Shown in pieces: positions 17,401-24,317 of a DNA stretch of 64,000 nucleotides. The translations under genes and the position numbers were made by a program. Numbering within the stretch: position 1 is the stretch's first letter; the number at the start of each line of letters is the position of its first letter. The notes under the pieces are model-generated. The model saw only the letters and a program-made list of their open reading frames with translations. It was not told the origin of the DNA and did not search any database. The DNA is from a virus, in IMG/VR virus record IMGVR_UViG_3300050821_003950, positions 31,608 through 95,607 of that record; one strand, written 5' to 3'.

Positions 17401-17657
17401 GCAAGATGAACCGCGTCCTCTTCGTCATGAAGCAAAAGTCGGGCGTGTGCGTGAAGCCGATCTCGCGGTCGGACAGCGAGAATGAGTTCCTTCTCAAGCA
17501 GGGGACGACGTTCAAGATCACCGATCGCTATCGGATCCCGAATCAGAAAAACGTGCTCGTGATCGAGTGCGAGGAAGTGCCCAAGAAACAGCCCGAGCCG
17601 AAGACGTGGAAGCGGTATGACGCCACTGGCACACGAGGCGAAGAAGGGTTACAATAG
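14445..17657 (+). CDS. MuF head protein fused to ParB-like, kinase-like and ADP-ribosyltransferase-like domains, 1070 aa
   Basis: TTG 14445 is the best start (FELYDEGVVAIDYI follows); it overlaps the zinc-ribbon gene. Residues about 180-350 form a Mu F/SPP1 gp7-type head domain (LWESVLDEATSDQCRFMHGR; HMPPIHGRCRSTV). After a Pro-rich linker, about 440-510 is ParB/Srx-like (VVKFKGQFLILSGHEQIAAQ). After a second Pro linker, about 560-760 is a kinase-like fold: K598 in ARYVKFY, E in WSEHLAN, GNWDVVGLDYDNV and RIDNGGS. Residues about 840-1050 are ADP-ribosyltransferase-like: R925 in TVYRGIHNK, SATSSTS near 957-963, and E1012-N-E1014 in DSENEFLLKQG. MuF proteins sit inside the capsid, so the extra domains are probably injected with the DNA. 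Domain calls are by motif; the activities are inferred. Confidence 0.8.
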   Translation: MFELYDEGVVAIDYILKDALHYEVRKALDPLNAHHFEILTKSIAQSLKGHVIPVEDGALKKAMNVLDAKWTEMTPAARGKLLGVASSYLGAPVAHAVMPKIEQTLKFAGKDLVEDTKKSSIHTYDLKISPSLTAHDDLTLSSLITSNGNYIRDQYGKRSEAFSLKAKGVVANGISKGLGSSDITEDLVKELGDAQRGRGYWDMIAMVFANRARTTTQLLSYHEAGITSYLWESVLDEATSDQCRFMHGRRFSMKKAVASIDKVDALKNPEEIEQIQPFLSVGNHPDGGKGIYYDRGNGGGRAFVTQITSSAVGFKDDTGSYSHMGTDESLEDQGLHMPPIHGRCRSTVIPTESATSPGGAPPEPVEEPAAPPPPPKLSGGAKKAAALAQLADVNQGGEVDSSKFFANHSDEIDYLDHPIFSVNSKANWEANKVSKKPNIDDLTSTTPSFDADKVETYIKKPTALDKAKKPQVVKFKGQFLILSGHEQIAAQKLMGQKKAYVDFVDLDKPTKSGLVVSPVEPEPPETSLAHVITPVEPEPPAPPPPLAPALVHTNPRAADPEYLRAEGVNILGEKTGDARGSNKGGFYTGKDGVARYVKFYEDHSQAWSEHLANSIYADLGHAAPESTVFEHDGKIGYASEIVAGKTLKEAMKGTAAETVKYAKKIMSGFAADVLVGNWDVVGLDYDNVMVTNAGQVLRIDNGGSFLMRAKAGRKPPGVLNDITEWDKFIDAGVNPSYSTVAGFAGVHAAGEFTDEMKKQVIAEIGKIMALRDAHGGWKGYVENVAPGIPWADKNLIVTMLESRTNRLEIKAEELKRPAPADREQPIIGHLPVKKLPPGRMPMPLPEGHTDSYKWDEIARSRFRGAPGQDGVTVFTGNTYGMIRAHEQGHEKFEGSSITSSAKKAASDIEKFFKAAKPSPGTTVYRGIHNKKLYENGREIETLSNEKMQALLDREFVEMSATSSTSWSPSTAFSFGNIDESSGGYDSKMNRVLFVMKQKSGVCVKPISRSDSENEFLLKQGTTFKITDRYRIPNQKNVLVIECEEVPKKQPEPKTWKRYDATGTRGEEGLQ
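17650..17655 (+). promoter_or_regulatory. -10 box fixing a leaderless start
   Basis: TACAAT ends 6 bases before ATG 17662. No convincing -35 was seen (TGGCAC at 17627-17632 has the right spacing but a poor match). The box lies inside the end of the MuF fusion gene. Confidence 0.4.
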
Positions 17658-17661
17658 AGAC

Positions 17662-17880
17662 ATGACCACTAGGAGCGACGAGACGGCCGACGGCTACAAG
17701 CTCCCGAGGTACGGCAAGCTTCGCGGGAAGCGTGTGCTCCTCAAGGACGCGCCTGACCGGCTCTCGGCGAGCGATCTCGGCGAGGTGACGGCGATGGTCG
17801 ACGGGAAGAGGATCCGACCTTGGCGTTTCTCGTCTGACGGCTCCGAGGTCAAGGTTCTCGACGACCGGGTCCTGATCTGA
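17662..17880 (+). CDS. Hypothetical protein, 72 aa
   Basis: The frame is open from an ATG at 17617 inside the previous gene, but ATG 17662 is chosen because of the TACAAT box 6 bases upstream. The protein is small, basic and beta-rich (KLPRYGKLRGKRVLLKDAPD, GEVTAMVDGKRIRPWRFSS, SEVKVLDDRVLI). It could be an SH3-like barrel. Given its position just after a multi-domain toxin-like protein, an immunity or chaperone role is imaginable but has no sequence support. Confidence 0.55.
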   Translation: MTTRSDETADGYKLPRYGKLRGKRVLLKDAPDRLSASDLGEVTAMVDGKRIRPWRFSSDGSEVKVLDDRVLI

Positions 17881-17901
17881 AAGTAAAGCGGTAGCTCGGG
17901 C

Positions 17902-17930
17902 TGTTCAATCGCCCGGGAGCGGGATAGGCT
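17902..17930 (+). promoter_or_regulatory. Leaderless-type promoter
   Basis: TGTTCA (17902-17907), 17 bases, TAGGCT (17925-17930), then 7 bases to ATG 17938. It is among the best matches to the family consensus. Confidence 0.75.
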
Positions 17931-17937
17931 CCCCTGC

Positions 17938-18261
17938 ATGGCGTCGGTCGTCACGTCCACACCGGGCACGTTCGCGAAGCTCGTCGAAGAGGGACAGGTC
18001 GGTCGCGTCACGCTCGCGATCGAGGACGCGATCTCGAAGTCGTTCGAGACCCACCCGATGCGTCAGGGCGTCACGGGGATCACGTCCTCCGAGGTGAAGC
18101 GCCGGTTCGATCTATGCGCCTCGGTCTTCGTCGCGCTCCGCGGGGACATGAAGTGGAGCGTCGCGCGCGCGTGCGACCATCTCGCGCTCTACTTGAAGGA
18201 CGAGCTTGACGGCGTCGACTGGAAACCGAACGTCCGCAAGTGTTGGATGCCGGGGGACTGA
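17938..18261 (+). CDS. Hypothetical protein, 107 aa
   Basis: Begins at ATG 17938, seven bases behind a family promoter, so it is probably leaderless. It is helical and mixed-charge (GTFAKLVEEGQVGRVTLAIEDAISKSFETHPM; SSEVKRRFDLCASVFVALRGDMKWSVARACDHLALYLKDEL). The family is not recognised. It opens a transcription unit that continues into the scaffold-like and protease-fusion genes, so a head-assembly role is likely. Confidence 0.6.
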   Translation: MASVVTSTPGTFAKLVEEGQVGRVTLAIEDAISKSFETHPMRQGVTGITSSEVKRRFDLCASVFVALRGDMKWSVARACDHLALYLKDELDGVDWKPNVRKCWMPGD

Positions 18262-18264
18262 GCG

Positions 18265-19350
18265 ATGGCCGAATGGTCGACCGCCTACGTGAACAACCTC
18301 CCCGACTCGTCGTTTCTCTTCATCGAGGGCGGCGGCGAGAAGGACGAAGAGGGCAAGACGAAGCCGCGCTCGCTTCGGCATCTCCCGTGGAAGGACGCCG
18401 ACGGTAAGGTCGACGACGCGCACGCGCACAACGCGCTTTCGAGAATCCCGCAGACGGACGGGCTCTCGGCTGATAGAAAGTCATCGCTACAGGACAAGGT
18501 TCGTCGAGCCCTCGGCATCGACACGGAGAAAGACATGAGCACGATCAAGGACACGCTGGCGAAGATCGAGACGCTTCTCGGTGCGACCGTGGGGCTGACG
18601 AAGTCGGTCGAGTTCACGCCGGCCGAGTTCGTCGTGTACGCGCACGAGCAGATCGCGAAGGCCGCGACCGAGAAGGGCGAGCAGTCGACCAAGCGACTGA
18701 AGGCGCTCTACAACGCGGTCGTCGTGTTCAAGGACAACTACGTCGACGGCGAGAGCGAGAGCGTGAAGGTTCCGATCACGTGGCCCGACACGACCGCGAT
18801 GGACGAGAAGTCGAATCAGCTCACCGATCCCGCGAAGTCGGTCACGCAACCGAAACAGACCGCGTTCGCGACTGGTTTCGTCGCGAAGGTCGACGCGCTC
18901 AAGAGTGCGATCGAAGAGCTGAAGGCGGCGGCGGTCGACGAGCCCGAGGACGAAGAGACCAAGGCCAAGAAGGCGGCCGAGGAAGAGGAAGACAAGAAGG
19001 CGCAGAAGGCGCTCGAAGACGCGGGGCTGACCGAGGCGGCGAAGCGCCTCTTCGCGAAGGCGAAGGGAAAGAAGGAGTGGGGCAGCGACGCCGCGGGGGC
19101 GAGTGCTCCCGAAGCCGCGGGTCCCGCCGCGCCGAAACCGCCGAAGAAGCCGACGCCCCCGGGCGAGTCGCCCGAGGCGACCGATACGAAGGCGAAGAAG
19201 GGCGACGAGGTCGTCACGAAGGGCATCGACGTCGCGCCGGACGGCACCGTGTGGCCGGGCGACTTGAACACGCCCGAGTTCGTGAAGGACGGCACGGTCC
19301 CCACGGCGAAATCGTTGGAGTGGGGTAGCGACACGCCGGCCGGCAAGTGA
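18265..19350 (+). CDS. Head-assembly/scaffold-like protein, 361 aa
   Basis: Residues 1-70 (WSTAYVNNLPDSSFLFIEGG, SLRHLPWKDADGKVDDAHAHNALSRIPQTD) match a domain found in phage prohead-protease and scaffold proteins. The middle is helical. The region from about 225 is Glu/Lys/Ala-rich coiled coil (DEETKAKKAAEEEEDKKAQKA with LEDAGLTEAAKRL), and about 270-330 is Pro/Ala-rich. The same DEETKAKKAAE...AGLTEAAKRL block occurs in the protein at 23184-24251. Low-complexity charged sequence of this type is typical of internal scaffolds that are digested during maturation. It precedes the protease fusion gene by 12 bases. Confidence 0.6.
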   Translation: MAEWSTAYVNNLPDSSFLFIEGGGEKDEEGKTKPRSLRHLPWKDADGKVDDAHAHNALSRIPQTDGLSADRKSSLQDKVRRALGIDTEKDMSTIKDTLAKIETLLGATVGLTKSVEFTPAEFVVYAHEQIAKAATEKGEQSTKRLKALYNAVVVFKDNYVDGESESVKVPITWPDTTAMDEKSNQLTDPAKSVTQPKQTAFATGFVAKVDALKSAIEELKAAAVDEPEDEETKAKKAAEEEEDKKAQKALEDAGLTEAAKRLFAKAKGKKEWGSDAAGASAPEAAGPAAPKPPKKPTPPGESPEATDTKAKKGDEVVTKGIDVAPDGTVWPGDLNTPEFVKDGTVPTAKSLEWGSDTPAGK

Positions 19351-19362
19351 TCGGGGGTCTTC

Positions 19363-22300
19363 ATGAAGGCCGACGACACGGCGACCCCGCGACGCCGCGG
19401 CGAGTCGGATCCTGAAGAGAGGATCGTCTCGCGCGAGAAGGACGAAGTCGGCGTCGAGAAAGTTCAGCCCGTCGGGATCTTCGGATACTCGGCGGGCAAG
19501 AGCTTGATCGCGAAGCGACTGGTCAAGCTCTTTCCCGCGCACGACACCTACGTCGAGCCGTTCGCGGGCTCGGCGGCGCTCTTCTTCGCGAAGACCGAGG
19601 CGCCCGTCGAGGTGCTGAACGATCAAGATGCCGACGTGATGTTCGCCTACAAGGCGATCCAGAAACTCTCGAAGGACGAGCTAGCGAAGTTCGCGTCGAA
19701 GGATTGGGGCGGCTCGCCCGAGCTGTTCAAGAAGCTCCAAGGAAGCGCACCGACCGACAAGCTCGATCGGCTGCACAAGTTCCTCTACGTGATGCACTTC
19801 ACGTTCGGGAAGAGGAAGAACGGGCTCTTTCGATCCGACGGCGTCGGACGCGTGTGCAAGGCGCCTGCGCGCGTCGCGAACCTGCAAGCTCGTCTGAAGC
19901 ACGCGAAGATTTTGTGCGGCGACTACGAGAAGGCGATCAAGGGCTACGACAGCAAGAGCGCCTTCCACTTCCTCGATCCTCCCTACGCGGGCTCGCATGC
20001 GTGGGGCGAGATCGGCGAGAAGGGATTCGACGAGGCGCGCTTCCGTAAGGTGCTCGAAGGGATCAAGGGACGGTTCCTTCTCACCTACGGCACGACGGGC
20101 AAGCTCGACACGTCGGGGTTCGAGGTCAAGAGGATGCGCCAAGTTCGCAACGTGCGCCGCGGGCTCGGCGACACGAACGGCAAGGCGAACCTGACGCACT
20201 TGATCGTCTCGAACTTCAAGGTCGCCGCGAAGTCGCTCGGCTCGGACGTCGAGCTGGACGACGTGATGCAGATCGTCGACGTCGGCCCCGAGGGCGAGCA
20301 CGTGATGATGACGGGATCGCAGACGACCGTGAGTGTCCCCGAGCAGCTCGCGCCTGCGCGCAAGTGGGAGCACGAGAACGACTTGCTCGCGTATCCCGCC
20401 GAGGTCGGCGCCGTGAAGAGCGACATCCGGCTTCGCTTCCTCGACAAGCGCGTCGAGATGGACTTCGTCGTCCCGATGAACGACACCACGATCGGGTGGA
20501 CGCTCGACGTGCAGCGCGCCGAGTTGAACCAACCGCCCGAGCTGGTCATCAAGAATTTCTCGTTCGAGGGGTCGCGGTTCTTTTGGCCGCTGACGAAGGG
20601 CGTGATCGCCTTCGAGACGCCGAGCGAATCGATCGCGACCGACGTTGCGAAGTTCGACGAGCCGCTCGTCGAGTTCGGACTTCAGACCGAGACGAGCCAC
20701 GAGTATTTCATCTCGAAGAGCGGCGAGTGCGCGGGACAGCTCACGCTCGGGCGCGACGCGGATCGGTTTCCTCCGCTCTTCGATACGCACCCTTGGCTCG
20801 CGACGTACATCGACACAAAATTCATCCCGAACGCCGTCCTCAAGGGCGCGCCGATGCCACCTGACGGCGTGAGCGCGCTTCCTCTCGTTCTCGAAAAAGC
20901 GATCCCGGTCGAGTTCCGATATTGGGAGAGGAAGGGCGACGAGGCGCGCGAGTGCCGCGATGCGCTCATCGCGTCCGGGTTCTTCGAGTCAACGATGATG
21001 GCCCCGGTCGACGGCGAGCTTGCCCCGGTCGTCGAGAGCTTCAAGCTGTTCGAGCCCGTCGAGACTGCCGAGCCCGTGAGTGAGTGGCCGCTCTACAAGG
21101 CCGCGTCGCTCCTCCGCGACGGCGAGTCGCTCGTCGAGGTGTTCTCGCCCGGCCCCGATGCGATCGCGAAAGCGGCGGGCTCGGGCCGAGTCGTCTACAT
21201 CGACGCGGGCGACGTGAACGACGGCGCGCTCGGTGTGCTCGCGAAGTCTCTCGGCACGTCGGCCGACGAGTACATCGTTACGTCCGTCGCGAGCAGCGAG
21301 GCGCACGCCGCGCTCGCGAAGCTCGGCCGCGTGTTCCAATTTCGTCCGGGCGAAGGAGTCGGCGCCGATGCCGTCAAACGTCTTTTCGTCGCAAGTTTCG
21401 GTGTTCGCGGGGACGATATTCTCTGGCTCGACAAGGGGGACGTCCCGAGTCCGACCTACCCTAACGATCCGCGTAAGCCGAAGCTTCGCGAATACACGAC
21501 CCCGAGCGATGACTCTCCCGACCTTGGAAAAGCTGACGGGAAACATCCTGGCGCACCGGCAGACGATGACACCGTCCGAAGTGTCGTGCATCTCGCGGAC
21601 ACGATCGGCGACAATCTTGCGCACGCGCGCGCGCACGTGGAGTCCGTCGTCACGTGCAAGGATCTAGACGCGGCACATTGGAACGGCTCGCACGCGGCGA
21701 AACATCTCGGCGAAGCGGCCGATCACGCGAAGCGGCTCGGCGAGCATATCAACAAACACCCCGAGATGGCCGCGGAGTGGCGGCGGCTCGGCTCGCTCGA
21801 TCCGTATCCGCTCCCGTCGACGGCGAAGTTCGCGCTCGCCTCGAAGGCGGCGAAAGAGAAGACGCCGCGCGGCATGCTCGAAGGCTTCGGCCCGCCGAAC
21901 GAGTGGAGCGGCTACATCGGCATGGCTCTCGGTCCCGAGCGACGCAAGACGCTCCGCGAGACGTGGGACGCGCTCACGGCCGAAGAGAAGGCGAAGGTGC
22001 AAGCCGCGTTTCAGGCGAGCTTCGAGAAAGCCGAGTTCAACAACCCCGACCCGGGCGGCCCCGGCGATCGCAAGCAACCGCGCGAGCTGGACAAGGGCAC
22101 GGGCGACGCGACGTTTCAGACGGGCGAAGCGGGACGGTTGCAGCCCGCGGTTCAATTCGATGTCGCCGGCAACCCGAAGGTGCGCGAGCGCGACCACGAG
22201 CGCTCACTGAAGATCGTCAAGGCTGACGACTCGGAAGAACACTACGTGCTCGGCATCGTGCTCGAACCCGACGTCGTCGACGCTCAGAAGGACATCTACT

Positions 22301-23031
22301 CGTCGACCGAGGTTCGCGACGCGTGCCACAAGTACATGAGCGAGTTTCAGAACAGCGGACTCATGCACAAGGAGATCGTGAACGGGAAGGTCGTGCTCCT
22401 AGAGTGCTATCTCGCACCGTGCGATTTCAGCGTCGGCGATCAGCACGTGAAAAAGGGGACGTGGATGCAAGCGGTCCGCGTGAAGGACGCGAAGCTTTGG
22501 GACGACGTGAAGAAGGGCGCGCTCACCGGCTTCTCGATCGGCGGCAGCGCGAACCGTCAGCCCGACCCGAAGGCGAACCGGAAGTATCTCGCGCGTAAAG
22601 AGAGCGCCGAGAAGAAGATCGCGTTCCAAGGGATCCCGATCCACGTCGACCGCCCGAAGGGCAGTGTTCAGATGGGCGTTGACGCGAAGGGCAACGAGTG
22701 GAAGCGCGAGTACAAAACCGACTACGGGTTCATCCCTCGCACGAAGGGCGGCGACGGTGAGGGGCTCGACGTCTTCGTCGGCCCGAACAACAATTCGCCG
22801 TTCGCCTATTGGGTGACGCAGCACAACGACGAGGGCGAGTTCGACGAGTACAAGCTGTTCCTCGGCTACGATTCGCAGGCGGAAGCGAAGAAGGCTTACG
22901 AGGATCACATTCCGAAGAAATACTTCGGCGGCATGCGCGAGGGGACGATCCATCAGATCAAAGCGCTCTTGAACCAAGAGCCGAAAGAGCCGCTCTCGAA
23001 GGCCGTCCGGCTCATGCTCGACGCCGGCTGA
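19363..23031 (+). CDS. Fusion protein: D12 adenine methyltransferase, XkdF-like prohead protease and pyrophosphatase-like domain, 1222 aa
   Basis: Residues about 35-310 are a D12-class N6-adenine DNA methyltransferase: VGIFGYSAGKSLIAKRL, motif I YVEPFAGSAALFF (about 63-75) and motif IV FLDPPYAG (about 203-210). About 320-560 is an unrecognised beta-rich region (DFVVPMNDTTIGWTLDVQRA), and about 580-690 an alpha/beta region of unknown family. About 945-1075 matches the XkdF-type prohead serine protease (EEHYVLGIVLEPDVVDAQKD, HKEIVNGKVVLLECYLAP, LTGFSIGGSA). About 1087-1205 matches the inorganic-pyrophosphatase-like domain of phage polyvalent proteins (GIPIHVDRPKGSVQMGVDAK, GEGLDVFVGPNN, DEYKLFLGYDS). 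It lies where the head protease gene is expected. Confidence 0.8.
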   Translation: MKADDTATPRRRGESDPEERIVSREKDEVGVEKVQPVGIFGYSAGKSLIAKRLVKLFPAHDTYVEPFAGSAALFFAKTEAPVEVLNDQDADVMFAYKAIQKLSKDELAKFASKDWGGSPELFKKLQGSAPTDKLDRLHKFLYVMHFTFGKRKNGLFRSDGVGRVCKAPARVANLQARLKHAKILCGDYEKAIKGYDSKSAFHFLDPPYAGSHAWGEIGEKGFDEARFRKVLEGIKGRFLLTYGTTGKLDTSGFEVKRMRQVRNVRRGLGDTNGKANLTHLIVSNFKVAAKSLGSDVELDDVMQIVDVGPEGEHVMMTGSQTTVSVPEQLAPARKWEHENDLLAYPAEVGAVKSDIRLRFLDKRVEMDFVVPMNDTTIGWTLDVQRAELNQPPELVIKNFSFEGSRFFWPLTKGVIAFETPSESIATDVAKFDEPLVEFGLQTETSHEYFISKSGECAGQLTLGRDADRFPPLFDTHPWLATYIDTKFIPNAVLKGAPMPPDGVSALPLVLEKAIPVEFRYWERKGDEARECRDALIASGFFESTMMAPVDGELAPVVESFKLFEPVETAEPVSEWPLYKAASLLRDGESLVEVFSPGPDAIAKAAGSGRVVYIDAGDVNDGALGVLAKSLGTSADEYIVTSVASSEAHAALAKLGRVFQFRPGEGVGADAVKRLFVASFGVRGDDILWLDKGDVPSPTYPNDPRKPKLREYTTPSDDSPDLGKADGKHPGAPADDDTVRSVVHLADTIGDNLAHARAHVESVVTCKDLDAAHWNGSHAAKHLGEAADHAKRLGEHINKHPEMAAEWRRLGSLDPYPLPSTAKFALASKAAKEKTPRGMLEGFGPPNEWSGYIGMALGPERRKTLRETWDALTAEEKAKVQAAFQASFEKAEFNNPDPGGPGDRKQPRELDKGTGDATFQTGEAGRLQPAVQFDVAGNPKVRERDHERSLKIVKADDSEEHYVLGIVLEPDVVDAQKDIYSSTEVRDACHKYMSEFQNSGLMHKEIVNGKVVLLECYLAPCDFSVGDQHVKKGTWMQAVRVKDAKLWDDVKKGALTGFSIGGSANRQPDPKANRKYLARKESAEKKIAFQGIPIHVDRPKGSVQMGVDAKGNEWKREYKTDYGFIPRTKGGDGEGLDVFVGPNNNSPFAYWVTQHNDEGEFDEYKLFLGYDSQAEAKKAYEDHIPKKYFGGMREGTIHQIKALLNQEPKEPLSKAVRLMLDAG

Positions 23032-23041
23032 AATTCGAGGA

Positions 23042-23071
23042 TTGACACGGCGCGTCCGCGCCTGTCAGAAT
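23042..23071 (+). promoter_or_regulatory. Sigma-70-like promoter before scaffold and capsid genes
   Basis: TTGACA (23042-23047), 18 bases, CAGAAT (23066-23071). Unlike the other promoters it is followed by a 110-base structured leader. The region also folds on itself: TGACA and GGCGCG pair with CGCGCC and TGTCA, with one unpaired C, so an operator or hairpin overlaps the promoter. Confidence 0.55.
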
Positions 23072-23079
23072 TGCGCACG

Positions 23080-23164
23080 TAGGCCGACCTTCGGGTCGCC
23101 GGGTTGCTGAGAGTTCTCATGCCCGGGACGGAAACGCAGCACGCGTTTCGGTTCCGGGCATTTT
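23080..23164 (+). promoter_or_regulatory. Structured leader ending in a terminator-like hairpin
   Basis: Hairpin 1 has a stem CGACC/GGTCG closed by a TTCG tetraloop (about 23083-23099). Hairpin 2 has left arm 23120-23137 and right arm 23143-23160. The arms pair at 16 of 18 positions around an AGCAC loop and are followed directly by TTTT (23161-23164). This looks like an intrinsic terminator or attenuator placed between the promoter and the ribosome site (GAGG at 23171-23174) of the scaffold gene. Confidence 0.6.
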
Positions 23165-23183
23165 GCATTTGAGGTCGCGAAAC

Positions 23184-24251
23184 ATGGCCGACGCAGCGGA
23201 AGGCGTTCATCGACTGAAAGACATCCTCGTCGAAGAGGTGTCTCTCGTCGATCGCGCCGCGAACAAGCGTCGGTTCCTAGTCGTCAAGCGTGAGGGTGGC
23301 GAGATGAGCGAGCTGCGTTCCAACGGTCGGGGCGGATTCACTCGGGTCATGAAGGCCGACGACACCGACGACGAAGAGACCAAGGCGCGCAAGGCGGCCG
23401 AGGAAGCCGAAAAGGCGAAGGGTAAGCCCTTCCCCGGCGCAGCGAAGCCGTTCGGCAAGCCCGGCGAGGGCGAGCCTCCGAAGAAGGACGACGAGGACGA
23501 TGAGGAGACGAAGGCGAAGAAGGCGGCCGAGAAGGAAGAGGACGAGAAGGCTTTGAAGGTTCTCGAAGCCGCGGGCCTCACCGAAGCCGCGAAGCGTCTC
23601 GGCAAGGCCGACCCGCAAGGGATGAAGCTCGCGAAGGAAGTGTCGAGTCTCGCCGACGCGCTCACGAAGGTCGCCGAGGATCTCAAGGGCGAGGAAGAGG
23701 ACGAGCCGTCCGACGTCCACATGAAGAAGATCCTCGCGGCCCACAAGAAGATGGGCGCCATGTGCGACAAGTACATGCGCAAGGTCGGCAAGGCGGCGAT
23801 CGAAAAGGTCGGCGCGAAGATGGCCGGCGCTCGGCTGAACGCGTTCAAGGAAGCGCTCGGCAACCTTCAGTCGATCCTCTCCGAGCTGATGGAGACGCCG
23901 GGGAGCGTGAAAGAGCACGCGGCCGACCCGGGCGATCCGACCATGCCCGCGAAGGGCTTCAAGGCTTCCAACCCGAGCGACGCGCCGACGAATGCGATGG
24001 GCGAGGCCGCGGTCAAGGCCATGCTCGAAAAGGTCATGAGCGACGTCGTCGAGCCGCTCGTCGAGGCGAACAAGAACCTCGTCGCTCGTCTCTCGAAGGT
24101 CGAGAAGGGCGTCGTCCCGAGCAACTCGATCCCGGTCGAGAAGCGCGGCGGCGGTCCACGCGGCGGTGCGGGGATCGCGTGGCCGATGGACATGAACGAG
24201 CCCGTGAAGGGCGACGTGAAAAAGAGCGAGAGCTTCTTCGACGTCGACTGA
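23184..24251 (+). CDS. Capsid scaffold-like protein, 355 aa
   Basis: ATG 23184 has a GAGG ribosome site; the frame is open further upstream. The N terminus (VHRLKDILVEEVSLVDRAAN with KRRFLVVKR) is a motif I associate with phage proteins beside prohead proteases and capsid genes. Two charged blocks follow (DEETKARKAAEEAEKAKGKP and DEETKAKKAAEKEEDEKALK with AGLTEAAKRL). Then come a helical domain (MKKILAAHKKMGAMCDKYMR) and a Pro/Gly tail. The second block duplicates part of the protein at 18265-19350. Its position directly before the major capsid gene and its low complexity fit an internal scaffold. Confidence 0.65.
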   Translation: MADAAEGVHRLKDILVEEVSLVDRAANKRRFLVVKREGGEMSELRSNGRGGFTRVMKADDTDDEETKARKAAEEAEKAKGKPFPGAAKPFGKPGEGEPPKKDDEDDEETKAKKAAEKEEDEKALKVLEAAGLTEAAKRLGKADPQGMKLAKEVSSLADALTKVAEDLKGEEEDEPSDVHMKKILAAHKKMGAMCDKYMRKVGKAAIEKVGAKMAGARLNAFKEALGNLQSILSELMETPGSVKEHAADPGDPTMPAKGFKASNPSDAPTNAMGEAAVKAMLEKVMSDVVEPLVEANKNLVARLSKVEKGVVPSNSIPVEKRGGGPRGGAGIAWPMDMNEPVKGDVKKSESFFDVD

Positions 24252-24317
24252 TCGGCGAGCGACGAAGACACGAGATCCGAAACCGAGTCAGACGCGAGAG
24301 AACAGGGAGAGAGAACG

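Noticed and set aside
23080-23164. tRNA gene in the structured leader
   Set aside because: The long hairpin has no cloverleaf arms, no T-loop GTTCRANYC and no CCA; it is a simple stem-loop with a T-run.
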